Part shown: positions 1-10,224 of the stretch, piece after piece
Numbering within the stretch: position 1 is the stretch's first letter
Layout: every line of letters begins with the position of its first letter
Assembly: GCA_036346225.1 (NCBI GenBank)
Contig: JARFIW010000115.1
Coordinates: forward strand, 248,001 to 312,000
From: Platerodrilus igneus
Lineage: Eukaryota > Arthropoda > Insecta > Coleoptera > Lycidae
DNA: 64,000 nt
Direction: 5' to 3'
Position numbers and translations under genes: made by a program
Notes under the pieces: generated by a model
Seen by the model: the letters and a program-made list of their open reading frames with translations, nothing else
Told to the model about the DNA's origin: nothing
Databases searched by the model: none

Positions 1-27
1 AAAAGACTACACTACAACTATCACATA

Positions 28-2824
28 GTAAGTAAGTGAATTTATTTAAATAGGAAATCCTAATATACAAACATAATGTTATATGTAATTAACATGTAAC
101 AGTAAACTTATAATAAACTTATAATAATATCAATAATCATACTTATAATAACCTACTTTAATTTGGTTGATTTAATATGCTCTATCATCTTATGTTTAAA
201 TGAATGCACATTTGAACTCTGTTTTATATCAACAGGTAGTTTGTTGTACTGATCAATTCCTTTAAAGAATAAACCTTTCATTAACATCCTATCATTAGTT
301 TTATTTATGTATATATGATCACATGTTCTTGTTGGATAATTGTGCACTTCTTTATTGTATGTAATAAAGCTATTAAAGTACTGTGGCATCTTATGATTTA
401 CCATTTTGAAGATAAAATCATTGTATTCAGTAATATATAATCTGAAACACCAAACCAGTTTAATGTGGACAGCATATATCTGATTGGAGTATATCTACTG
501 CATTGCAAAATAATTCTCATAGCTCTATTTTGTAGCTTCTGAAGTTGTGCTATCTTATTCTCATCCCATGAAAACATAACTGACGAGCAATACTCAAAAT
601 GAGGTCTGATAATAGCATTATATATTGTAATTTTTGTTTGAGTTGATAAATGTTTTGAAATTCTTGAGAAAAAATAGATTTTTGTAACTATTTTTTTGTA
701 AATATACTTATAATGTCCCGTATATGAGAATGAGTTGTCAATTATGAAGCCTAGATATTTCATTTCAGTGACAATTTCAATAGGTATATTATCTATAGTG
801 ATATTAACCTCATTCATATTAATGTTATTATATTTATACTTAGTGGTCAATATCATAGCCTTAGTCTTATCTACATTAAGTTTTAGTTTGTTATTTACCA
901 AATAATTATTAACATTCACTAAAGCTTCGTTTATTTTATCAATCACCGTGGGTAAATGTTCCCCTTTACAAATGAGCAATGTATCATCAGCAAATAGCTT
1001 AAGTAGTTCACAATTTATATACAAGTCAATATCATTAATGTAAATTAAAAACAAGAGAGGACCCAGTATACTTCCTTGTGGCACACCATGCTGAATAATC
1101 CTATTACCGGAATAAATATCTTTTAATTTAACCTTTGTTGCCTGTCCCTTAGGTAATCCTTGATCCAATCCAGTACAACTCCATTGATTCCATATGTTTG
1201 TAATTTGCTTAACAATATATTGTGGTTTACAGTCTCGAACGCCCTCTTCAAATCTAAGAATACAGCTACCACATACTCGTTATTATCAATACACCTTTTT
1301 ACCCTTGCTAGTACAAACTGAAGCGCTGTTTCACAAGAGTGATTATGCCTAAATCCAGATTGGTGTACAAAAAAATGTTATTGCTTTCAAAATGATTTAG
1401 TAACTGTTCATATACCGCTCGTTCAAGAATTTTTCTAGTGTAGGTAATGCATTAATTGGTCTGTAGTCGGATGCTTTAATCGAATTATCTATTTTTAATA
1501 TTGGGCATATTGTACTGATCTTTAAGATATTGGGAATTTTTCCTTGCCGTAATGATGAGTTGATAAAATGTAATAAGACATGGCCAACAGTATCTAAAAT
1601 TGCTTTCAGGGTTTTATTATTTACAGGAACTTGAATGCTGAATTTGCTATCTAATGTTTTACTAACTGAATTACTTCAATCATATTCAATAACCTAAATT
1701 TATTAAATTCAACATACAAATTACAATTGGTCCTTTTCCATTCATTGTCGCTTTTAATACCCTTAACAATTTCTTCAATACTGCTGATAAAAAATTCATT
1801 TAATTTCTCTGCTATTTCAGAAGGATCTCGAATAATTTGTTCTTCGCCATTCTTTTCAAATTTTACACAATCAGGTATTAACTGGATTTTCTTTATGTCA
1901 ACTAAAGATTTTAGAGTTTTCCACATTTCTTTAGGATTATTTGCATATTTATCAATTTTTCCTGGTAATAATTAGTCTTTTAATCTTTATCAAATTTACA
2001 ACTGTGTTACGCAATCTTTTATAATTTTCCCATAGAATATTCCTTTCATTATTGCTATTACTTTTGAATTGTTTATACATTTTATCTCTTTCTTTCATGT
2101 TTAATCTAATTTCATTATCAATCCATGGCAAACCATTTATCACTTTATATTTTTGGATAGGACTTACTTCATCGATAATACCTCCACAAATCTGCATAAT
2201 TTCCATACAGATTTCTTCTACATTTATGCTTTCAAGTGACCAGTTATGTTTAATTAATTTTAAGTTAATGTTATTTATATTATTTTCAGATAGGTTTCTA
2301 TAATATCGATAGATTGTATTGTCAGTTATCAAATGATCGAAAATGTTAACAGATATTACAGAATGATCAGTAATTTTTGGATATGAATGAACAATTGATA
2401 GTACATTATTATTATTTGTTAATACATAATCAATAAGTGTTGAACTTACATTGGTAGATCTCGTTGGTTCTAATACTAATTGACTAATACCATATATATT
2501 AAAAAGATTTTTAATTTTATTAGTATAGTAAGAATTTTCTAAATAATTAATGTTAAAGTCTCCTATTAATACACTCTTACAGTTTCTAGTAAACACATCA
2601 TCACACAAAATATCCAAGTTATCAATAAATGTACTGTGAGAAGCACTAGGAGAGTGGTAAATACAACCAATCAACCATTTTTGGTTCACAACATGAACTT
2701 TTATTATTTTACACCAATAGTTCAATTCTAATGACACTGTTTTAAATACCGTAAATTGTATATTGTTCTTCAAATAAAGCAGCACTCCACCTGTATTACG
2801 AGTTTGTGAATCACATCTTATAGT
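28..2824 (-). mobile_element. CR1-like non-LTR retrotransposon, 3' part
   Basis: This is the 3' two thirds of a CR1-group element on the minus strand, holding most of the endonuclease, the reverse transcriptase and the 3' UTR. The minus strand ends with AATAAA followed by a short CTTACTTAC tail at about 28-45. The insertion at 11977-13565 ends the same way, so a TTAC tail appears to be typical of this family. The 5' part lies at 8176-9380 and the two halves join in frame, so I treat them as one copy split by the 2825-8175 insert. The exact clade (CR1, Crack, Daphne or L2) is not decided by eye. Confidence 0.85.
153..2824 (-). pseudogene. CR1-like ORF2 (endonuclease/reverse transcriptase), decayed
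   Basis: This encodes the endonuclease and reverse transcriptase used for target-primed reverse transcription. From 2824 down to 1952 the frame gives the main body of an APE-type endonuclease, with motifs GDFNINYLE, SSTLIDYVLTN and ITDHSV. After frameshifts near 1960 and 1650 come the finger/palm region, then HGVPQGSILGPLLF and the catalytic FADDTLL at 398-1168. The last piece (153-404) is the C-terminal tail, LPVDIKQSS to the stop. The segment between about 1170 and 1650 is still recognisable (SDYRPINALPTLEK) but is broken by stops and frame changes. The copy cannot make a working protein. Confidence 0.85.
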
Positions 2825-2841
2825 CTTAATAGAATCGCCTT

Positions 2842-2860
2842 GTAGTACCTTCGGTACTAC
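2842..2860. repeat. Perfect 8 bp hairpin near the insert's left end
   Basis: GTAGTACC and GGTACTAC are perfect inverted arms around TTC. The hairpin lies 17 bp inside the left boundary of the insert and directly before the first minisatellite. Helitrons have a hairpin near one end, but they leave no 7 bp duplication, so this is not taken as a Helitron signature. Confidence 0.8.
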
Positions 2861-3100
2861 TTTGAGCGCCCTCACACTCTCTGCGCCCTGACACTCTCTG
2901 CGCCCTGACACTCTCTGCGCCCTGACACTCTCTGCACCCTGACACTCTCTGCACCCTGACACTCTCTGCGCCCTTACACTCTCTGCGCCCTTACACTCTC
3001 TGCGCCCTTACACTCTCTGCGCCCTTACACTCTCTGCGCCCTTACACTCTCTGCGCCCTTACACTCTCTGCGCCCTTACATTCTCTGCGCCCTTCTCTCG
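2861..3100. repeat. 17 bp minisatellite
   Basis: About thirteen tandem copies of a 17 bp unit of the form TCTGCGCCCTTACACTC. The left third has GACACTC where the right part has TTACACTC, so at least two variants spread in blocks. It is far more GC-rich than its surroundings. Confidence 0.95.
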
Positions 3101-3129
3101 CAAGTTTAGAGCGTATATCGGCAATCAAG

Positions 3130-4015
3130 ATTTAATGTTATTGATTGTATAAATCACTTCGAAGTGTCGATCGGATAAAGACCATTTCGCCTAAGTAGAC
3201 TGTCGAAAGCAATTAGAAGTGTCGATCGGATCAAAACCACTTCGGCCCAGTAGACTTTGTCGAAATCACTTAGAAGTGTCGATCGGATCAAGACCACTTC
3301 GCCCCAGTGGACTTTGTCGAAATCACTTTGAAGTGTAGATTGGATCAAGACCACTTCGCCCAAGTAGACTTTGCTAAAATCACTTCGAAGTGTCGAACGA
3401 ATCATGACCACTTCGCCCAAGTAGACTTTGCCGAAATCACTTCGAAGTGTCGATCGAACCAAGACCACTTCGCTCAAGTAGACTTTGTAAAAATCACCTC
3501 TAAGTGTCGATTGGATCAAGACCACTTCGCCCAAGTAGAGTTGGTCAAAATCACCTCGAAGTGTGGATCGGATTAAGACCACTTCGCTCAAGTGGACTTT
3601 GTCAAAATCACTTCGGAGAATTGATCGGAGCAAGACCACTTCGCTCTAGCAGACTTTGCCGAAATCACTACGAAGTGTCGATCGGATCAAGACCATTTCG
3701 GCCAAGTAGACTTTGCCGAAATCACCTCTGTGAGTCAATCGGATCAAGATCACTTCGCCTTAGTAAGCTTAGTGAAAATGTCTTTGAGGAGTGGTCCGGA
3801 CCGAGACCACTTCGCCCGAGCAGACTTTGTCTCTTTGTAGTAGATTTTGCAGAAATTACTTTGGGGAAGCGATTGGATCAGGACCACTTTGCTTTAGCAA
3901 ACTTTGTGGAAAGCACTTGTGCAGGCGACCGGATAAAGATCACGTCGTTCCAGTGGAGTATGTTAAAACGACTCCTTGGGAGCTGATTGCATAAAGATCA
4001 CTACGACCTAGTAGG
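3130..4015. repeat. 57 bp minisatellite with a 12 bp palindrome
   Basis: About fifteen copies of a ~57 bp unit containing GACCACTTCGCCCAAGTAGA. Several monomers hold the perfect palindrome CACTTCGAAGTG. The repeat stays open in more than one frame, which gives repetitive reading frames on both strands; I regard these as artefacts. Copies become more divergent towards 4015. Confidence 0.93.
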
Positions 4016-4334
4016 CTTCATGAAATAAGTTGAAAAAAATTAAAAATCGCAGAGCCGTGTATTTTTCGGAAATGCTCAAAAAAAGTATATTTACCAGAGC
4101 AAGTAATTTTATCGCCAGTGCACGGTAGCCGGCAACGTTATAGCAACGCTATTAACATCGTTGTATACATTAATGTATGTACGTTAGATGTCGTCACTTT
4201 GAAATGCAAATAACCAAAAAGAACATCATTTTCAAATTTATTGTTAATTATTTTAGTATATATCGTATTATAATGAAAAAAGCAATAAGTACAGTGATAC
4301 AAAAACACAATAACTGAATATGTATATTCCGTAA

Positions 4335-4780
4335 TAGGTTTTAAGAACGATTTAAAACGATTTAAAACTATCTAAAGCGATCTAAAACGGTCCAAATCAA
4401 TGGAAATCAATGGAAAGCAATGGAAATCAACGAAAATCAATGGAAATCAATAGAAATCAATGAAAAGCAATGGAAATCAATGGTAAGCAACGGAAAGCAA
4501 AGGCAAGCAGTGGGAAAATAATGGAAATCAATGGAAAACAACGGAAAAGAATGGAAAACAATGGAAAACACTGGAAAGCAATGGAAAACAATGGAAAGCA
4601 ATAGAAAACAATGGAAAGCAATGGAAAACAATGGAAAGCAATGGAAAATAAAGGAAAGCAATGGAAAACAATGAAAAATAACGAAAGATAATGGTAAAAG
4701 TAGCGAAAAAAACCATGAAAGCAGTGAAAACAGTAAAAACAGTAAAAACAGTAAAAACAGTGAAAAATAGAAAAACAGAA
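4335..4780. repeat. ~10 bp AATGGAAAAC-type array
   Basis: A purine-rich tandem array of AATGGAAAAC/AATGGAAAGC units, passing at its left into AACGATTTAA and at its right into AACAGTAAAA units. The minus-strand frames rich in F, S, H and C come from this repeat and are not genes. Confidence 0.93.
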
Positions 4781-5320
4781 GTTAGTTAGTTAGTCAATTA
4801 CCAGTCAGTCAGTTAGTCAGTTAGTCAGTTAGTCAGTTAGCCAGTTAGCCAGTTAGTCAGTTAGCCAGTTAGCCAGTTAGCCAGCTTGCCAGCTTGCCAG
4901 TTTGCCTTAGCCAGTTTGCCATGTAGTTAGATAGTTAGTTAGTCGGTAAGTTAGTCAGTTAGTCAGCTAGTTAGTTAGTCAATTAGATAGTTAGCCAGCT
5001 AGTCAGCTAGCTAGCCAGTCAGTAAGTTAGTCAGTAAGTTAGTCAGTAAGTTAGTCAGTAAGTTAGTCAGTAAGTTAGTCAGTAGGTTAGTCAGATAGTT
5101 AGTCAGTTAGTTAGTTAGTTAGTCAGTTAGTTAGTCAGTTAGTTAGTCAGTTAGTTAGTCAGTCAGTTAGTTAGTCAGTTAGATAGTTAGTGAGTCAGTT
5201 AGTTAGTCAGTCAGTTAGTAAGTTAGTTAGTCAGTCAGTTAGTTTGTCAGTTACTCAGTCAGTCCGTCAGTCAGTCAGTCAGTTAGTTAGTCAGTCAGTT
5301 AGTTAGCAAGCCAGCCAGCC
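4781..5320. repeat. AGTTAGTC-type short tandem repeat
   Basis: Built from AGTT and AGTC tetranucleotides in changing order (AGTTAGTC, AGTCAGTT, AGTCAGTAAGTT). Blocks of a 12 bp higher-order unit are visible at 5020-5100. Confidence 0.95.
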
Positions 5321-5394
5321 GCTCCCAGTAAATCCCAGTAAATTCCAGTAAATCCCAATCAATCCCTATTAACCGTAGTCATTTCTAGCCAGTA

Positions 5395-5720
5395 GAGTTA
5401 AACCCGGTCAGTAGAATCAATCGCAGTCAGTAGAATCAACTGCAGTCAGTAGAATCAATCGCAGTCAGTAGAATCAATCGCAGTCAGTAGAATCAACTGC
5501 AGTCAGTAGAATCAATTGTAGTCAGTAGAATAAAATGCAGTCAGTAGAATCAATTGCAGTCAGAAGAAAGAATTGCAGTCAGAAGAATGAATTGCAGTCA
5601 GAAGAATGAATTGCAGTCAGAAGAATGAATTGCAGTCAGTAGAATCAATTCCAATCGGCAAAGTCAAATGCAATGGGTAGAGTTAATCCCAATGGGTAGA
5701 GTCAATTCCAATCATTATAG
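5395..5720. repeat. 19 bp CAGTCAGTAGAATCAATTG array
   Basis: Tandem copies of a 19 bp unit, with a variant (CAGTCAGAAGAATGAATTG) that forms its own homogeneous block at 5560-5640. It is preceded by a transitional stretch of AATCCCAGTA units at 5325-5395. Confidence 0.93.
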
Positions 5721-8175
5721 GCAATTTAAAACTGTTTAAAATAATTTAAAACAATCGCGAATGCATCAGAAGAATTAAAAAAAATGCGACACATAATTTA
5801 ATTGTGTAGAATTTGTAATAAAGTCATGATTTAGAACAGGCGCATGCGTCATGTAGTGTAAAACAAAGGCCGCAAGCAATGTTTTCAAACGAAACAAAGT
5901 TTAAAAGTATTACACAAACATACGATATGAATGTTTTCGTTTAGTAATGTGAAGAGCATATTCCTGTTTATAGTAAGTGTGAAATTAGTAATGTTGATAT
6001 AAAAACGGTAAATGTATTAACCTTTCTAATTCAGCACGACCCGAAGCTACCATCATTGTAGTTCGTGTTATTGGCGGGTAACGTATACGATTCGTTCAAT
6101 GCAATAGTCCGGCTGGGCTGACGTTAGGTATATTAGTAGCATATGGCCGTTAATGAAGTTACATTGTTTAAAAATATTATAATACATACATCCAATAAAA
6201 GCTGAACAATATTTAATAATTGTTCTTGTAGTCAGTTTTCGATATTTTACATTGTTCCGCGATCAATTTTTTAAAATTAATAACAATAATGTGTGATGTT
6301 TAATCTGCTGCAGAATTATGATAGAACTCGGTTAAATAAATAACGATAAAGCCACGTTATGTAATGGACTATGCGTATTCGTTTGAAGCGGGTACAATTT
6401 AATTCAGATATTAAAACACATTAGCTTTCTATACGTAGCAAATGTTCTATGTTAAATAAGGAATATGATGGAATTCTATTATTTGAATATAGTCTGTAAG
6501 TTTGTGTAAGAATCAGCTGTTGTAATGACGTCACCCGAATTAATAATGCAAATTTCAATAAAAGTTTTAAGAAAATACCATAGTCCAGCGTGCAAACAGT
6601 TAACAATTCTGGTTTTAGGTTATGGATAGCGTATATTCATATGTAGTAGGAATTCTGTATATGCGTAATAAGAATTTTGGAACGCAATTCGATCGTCCCC
6701 TCTCTCGCACTTGTATGCGCTTCGTGGTTTTAGTTGAAACAGTTTATACCATATTACTTAATGCATAAAACAACACGTCACAACATTTGGAGAATTCCAG
6801 GATTTGGATAGTGTTATAAGTAGTCTTAGCATGAAATTTTCTTAGCATGAAATTTGGTTCTTAAAATACATATTGTAAAATTAAATAAAATTAATAAATG
6901 CTGACGGTTTGTAATTTTGAAAACTAATTGGATCATACATCTTTCTCGCACCAACGGCAACAGACATGTTGTTGCTGTTGGTGAACGCGCTTCGTGTTTT
7001 AAGTTTCAATTGTTCGAACGTTATGTAATGTATAAGCTAATTTGTTCCAATAACTTTGACAATTCCAGGAAACTAAGAGTTTTTTAAACAGTTTTAGAGT
7101 AAATGTAACTTAGAATTTATAAATTATAGACATTGTAGACCGTTGTAAAGCGTATGAAAAATGATATGATTCTTTTTATGCATACTAATAAATAAAATAA
7201 ATGCCGATAGTTGTATATAAAGTTGACGAAAAAATTAAAAAAAGTAAATTGAAGTGGGATTTGAACCATTAAACTTACGTTTGGTAGCCAGGCGTGCTAG
7301 AATCGCGCTACGGAGGTGACAGTTTATGGAAATCGGTTAGTAGTATAGTTCCAGTGAGTTCCAATACCTATCAATTACTTAGTAATTTAGCGAGCCATAC
7401 ACGAAATACACCGAATTTTGAGCAAATCACGGTCTTTTGCAAATGCTCTGGTATCATCGTATAGTCACGTTATAAATCGAATGTTTTTGACGAAATAAGG
7501 CCTTGTACATTAAAAATAAGTAGGTTTGTATAACAATAATAAATTTGCGGGGTGTATGACACGAATTTGATCAATTGCAGGTGTAAATTTGAGAAACTCG
7601 TTTATTAGTGTAAAATGACAGATCGCGAAGCAACCTATTCGTTTGTTTTCGGCGACCTTTGTAAGCTGATTTTGACGTTCGTTGAATAAATTATACAATT
7701 TTTAATAAGTGTCTTAAGAAAAAATAGCAGTGTTAGCTCGCAAGTTGTTAATGAATCAGGTTTTAGGACACGGAGAGTGTCGTTTGGTATAATTTAGAAA
7801 TTTTTTAGCGGCCTAATACGAATTTTGGAAACAAACTGGTTGTTTTTTCTCTCTGGAACCAACGAAAATGGATTTATTGCCAACCTCGTTGCACGGCTCG
7901 TTCGGCTTTTGGGAACGGACATTTCTCGAGGATCCAAGCTTTTTTATCACGTAAGGCTATTACGTTGCTGCAGATTAATCTTTTCCCGAAAAACCCTTAT
8001 TTCTCCTTTAACAATCGGTTTTTCGGGATAAAAACCGGCCTATGCAACGTAAGAATTAATTGTACACCCGATCCACACGTTCCCAAACCCGTACCTATTC
8101 CCCCCTCGGAGGAGATACGCGATTAGTCACCCTCTCGGATTTCTCAACATTAACAAAAAGACGGGCTATCAAGAT
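5721..8175. other. Gene-free right part of the insert
   Basis: AT-rich DNA without a convincing reading frame. Segments around 6550-6720 and 7690-7870 resemble each other (both contain GGTTTTAGG and later GAATTTTGGAA and a pyrimidine-rich CTCTCT stretch), and 6900-7020 is a third, weaker relative. It is therefore probably an old repeat with a period near 1.1 kb or less. The last 100 bp before the boundary are C-rich. Confidence 0.5.
7250..7312 (-). other. tRNA-like element with A- and B-box-like sequences
   Basis: On the minus strand GGTTCAAATCC (7267-7257) is a perfect RNA polymerase III B box and TAGCGCGATTCTAG (7310-7297) resembles an A box. A T-rich run follows. The T stem, anticodon stem and acceptor stem do not pair well, so this is not called as a functional tRNA. 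It may be the head of a tRNA-derived SINE or a degenerate tRNA. Confidence 0.3.
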
Positions 8176-8365
8176 TTATAGTTATTAGATAATTTTCAAT
8201 ATATAATTCATTATCTAAGATACCAGCAGTTTCTCTTGATTCACGTAATAATATTATATTAGGACTATAGCAAACTATTTGTGAAACTAATTGATCAATA
8301 TTATTGGTTATACTTTGTATATTCATATATATAATGTCTGTATTGTACTGTATATTTGAATTCAT
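8176..8365 (-). pseudogene. CR1-like ORF2, N-terminal endonuclease start
   Basis: The first ~63 codons of the endonuclease/RT protein. IYMNIQSITNNIDQL and the following PNIILL match the opening strand of APE-type endonucleases. The usual glutamate-containing TET(R/W) motif reads RESRET here, so the catalytic Glu is kept but its surroundings are altered. The frame runs through the target duplication and continues at 2824 as RCDSQTRNTGG. Confidence 0.8.
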
Positions 8366-8367
8366 GC

Positions 8368-9105
8368 TTAGCTTCTTAAAAAATGTTGAGTAGGTTTATT
8401 GACAATAGTAGGCTTGTTGTTAACATATTTAATGGTTTTAGTATTGTCACCGGACGCTATTGCTTCATTCAATTGTTCTTTGATCAATTTATAATAATCT
8501 CGCTGGTTTTTTGTTTGATCGCTAAAGACCTTAATACTTGGTACTTTGATCGGGCTTTTATTTTTTAAAATGTATAATGCATCCTCTGGAGAATTTAATA
8601 TAACCTTAAGGGGTCTATTTTTTCCATTTACTGGTTTTCCCAGGCGAAAAGTTTTAATATGATCCAGTTCTATTTGAAAATCAACAAGCAGTGTTGACAC
8701 AGTATTTTTATCATCAATATTTTTGTCCTTATTTAAATTATGTGTAGACTCTTTAACATTTAAAATAATAATATTATTTCTTCGGTTTTGACGCTCTACT
8801 ATTTCACTTATCACATTTTCCTGTGACATTAGTTTAAGCTGTGTGTTTTGGCTAGCTTGGGCTTCTTTTAAGTTAGTGACTTCTTTTCTTAATTCAACAA
8901 TTTCTTTAATTAAGATTGGAAGTTGTGCTAGTCCTTTATCACACTTGTCACAAAGAAAATGCAATTTTCTATTTCTAAGGGACATGCATTTTTTAAGTTC
9001 AGAAGCTGATAAATTAGAGCATGTAATGCATACATTTTCATTACAGCTATCACAAGCTATGGTTTTAGTGTTATCATCATCTGTATTACATTTATAACAA
9101 AACAT
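8368..9105 (-). CDS. CR1-like ORF1 protein, PHD-type zinc finger
   Basis: An intact 245-codon frame on the minus strand. Residues ~3-55 form a Cys-rich PHD-like finger (CYKC, CDSC, CITC, CDKC). Residues ~62-105 are rich in L, E, K and Q in heptad-like order and probably form a coiled coil. From RRNNIIILNV onward the protein resembles the RRM-like/ORF1 core of CR1 and L1-type elements, with RLGKPVNGKNRPLKVIL. Such proteins coat the element RNA and act as chaperones. It is the only open frame of the element without a visible lesion. Nearly adjacent stop and start codons suggest coupled translation of ORF2. Confidence 0.75.
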   Translation of the reverse strand: MFCYKCNTDDDNTKTIACDSCNENVCITCSNLSASELKKCMSLRNRKLHFLCDKCDKGLAQLPILIKEIVELRKEVTNLKEAQASQNTQLKLMSQENVISEIVERQNRRNNIIILNVKESTHNLNKDKNIDDKNTVSTLLVDFQIELDHIKTFRLGKPVNGKNRPLKVILNSPEDALYILKNKSPIKVPSIKVFSDQTKNQRDYYKLIKEQLNEAIASGDNTKTIKYVNNKPTIVNKPTQHFLRS

Positions 9106-9387
9106 AATTGATAATATTCAATAAACACTTGTGGTATTAACCCAATTATTATCTACTATTCAAATGATAAGTCTAATGAATTGACCTTTGAATATTACTT
9201 TAATTAAACTGAAGAAAATATTATAATTTTACACTTTTTTCAATTTTATACAAGTTCCAGTTACACAATTGATATAGTTTTCATCAAAATTATTAATACC
9301 TTAGATAATCACTAGTTTTCCACAACTTTTTTAAATTAAATTCCTTAATATACACTAATAATATAACTTTAACTAGAGAGCACATGT

Positions 9388-9861
9388 ATGTATGTATTTA
9401 TATCACTGTCACATAACCATATCATCAAACAAAGCATCAAAAAAGGATATGCAAGCACTAAAGCATTATATCCTCTCCTTGCCAAAAACAGTAATCTATC
9501 CCAAAAAAATAAGAAACTTATCTATACAGCAATAATTAGACCCATAATTACTTATGCCGCACCAGTTTGGTGCAACATACCACAAACAACTCTACTGCTC
9601 CTTCAGAGATTTCAGAATAAATGCTTACGACTCATCACTGGACGGGATAGGTACACAAAAATTAATAACCTTCATAAACTTGCGGAAATAGAAAATTTAA
9701 GAACATACATTACCAAACAGTCACAAAAATTTTACAGTACAAAACTTCATGGCAACAGACTTCTAACAAACATAACTCAAACAAGACAACACAACGTGAC
9801 ATACCGAATCAAACACAAACTACCTTACCAAAATCTACCAATATTCCATGAACAAATCTAG
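9388..9861 (+). pseudogene. Jockey ORF2 C-terminal fragment
   Basis: The last ~150 residues of a Jockey-clade ORF2, downstream of the RT catalytic core. The segments KKLIYTAIIRPIITYAAPVW and LQRFQNKCLRLITG are the conserved post-RT region of Jockey elements. The related block in element B (11334-11969) has KKLIYTAMIRPTLTYAAPVW. It starts inside the conserved HIIKQSI segment, so RT and endonuclease are missing. The frame is open to its natural stop. Confidence 0.85.
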
Positions 9862-10135
9862 TTCAGAATTACCTAAAAGCAGGTTTTTCACTTTTTAAGT
9901 TTTCCTGCTAAAACAACATAGATAAAAGAAAAAGACTCGGAACTTGAGAACAGCGGTGGCTACACAGTAGCAAAAGATCTATGGGAAAAACACCAAATAC
10001 ACAGAAGAGGATGTGAAGCCAAAAAGCACGAGCAACTGGAACCAAATATCAGTATGAAAAATATTTATATTTATTGTTATATCTGTAAATAGTAGGCATA
10101 TAAGAAGATTTAATAAAGTTGTATTGAATTGAATT
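9388..10135 (+). mobile_element. Jockey-type non-LTR element A, 5'-truncated, in the 5S gene
   Basis: A 5'-truncated plus-strand element containing the end of ORF2 and a 270 bp 3' UTR with AATAAA. It ends in a TTGAA-type tail (GTATTGAATTGAATT). The next base, 10136, is base 31 of a 5S rRNA gene. Element A is a different family from element B but is fused to the same 5S position, in the opposite orientation. Its left side meets the CR1-like 5' end rather than the missing 5S half, so the original left junction is lost. Confidence 0.8.
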
Positions 10136-10224
10136 GGTTCTCGTCCGATCACCGAAGTTAAGCAACGTTGGGCGCGGTCAGTACTTGGATGGGTGACCGC
10201 TTGGGAACACCGCGTGTCGTTGTC
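10136..10224 (+). rRNA. 5S rRNA gene, 3' part (bases 31-119)
   Basis: The stretch from GGTTCTCGTCCGATCACCG through GGGTGACCGCTTGGGAACAC to GTCGTTGTC is the 3' three quarters of 5S rRNA, including box A, the intermediate element and box C. T-rich DNA follows (10225 onward). The first 30 bases are replaced by element A, so this copy is dead. Confidence 0.95.

Larger units (their letters stand above)
2825..8175. mobile_element. 5.35 kb array-filled insertion in the CR1-like element
   Basis: The insert is flanked by TTATAGT at 2818-2824 and again at 8176-8182. Removing the insert and one TTATAGT restores the endonuclease reading frame without loss, which marks it as a clean insertion. Its ends are weakly inverted: CTTAATAG at the left, CTATCAAG at the right. 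It holds a terminal hairpin, five different minisatellites (2.86-5.72 kb) and 2.4 kb of AT-rich DNA, but no credible gene. A non-autonomous DNA transposon that carries arrays is the best reading; the short imperfect ends do not assign it to a superfamily. Confidence 0.7.
8176..9380 (-). mobile_element. CR1-like non-LTR retrotransposon, 5' part
   Basis: The 5' part of the element whose 3' part lies at 28-2824. It contains an AT-rich 5' UTR (about 9106-9380), complete ORF1 and the start of ORF2. The 5' limit is uncertain; I place it just before the Jockey-type sequence that begins near 9388. ORF2 starts two bases after the ORF1 stop. Confidence 0.8.

Noticed and set aside
2842..2860. Helitron terminus
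   Set aside because: A hairpin is present, but no CTRR end at the right distance, no A/T target rule, and a clear 7 bp duplication argue against it.
3154..3986. Long overlapping reading frames on both strands with a repeated GEVVLIRSTLRSDF-type motif
   Set aside because: They follow the 57 bp repeat (a multiple of three), are open in several frames at once, and lack any non-repeat sequence or start context. They are repeat artefacts.
2861..5720. CRISPR-like arrays
   Set aside because: Repeats are head-to-tail without unique spacers, and there are no cas genes; the DNA is eukaryotic.
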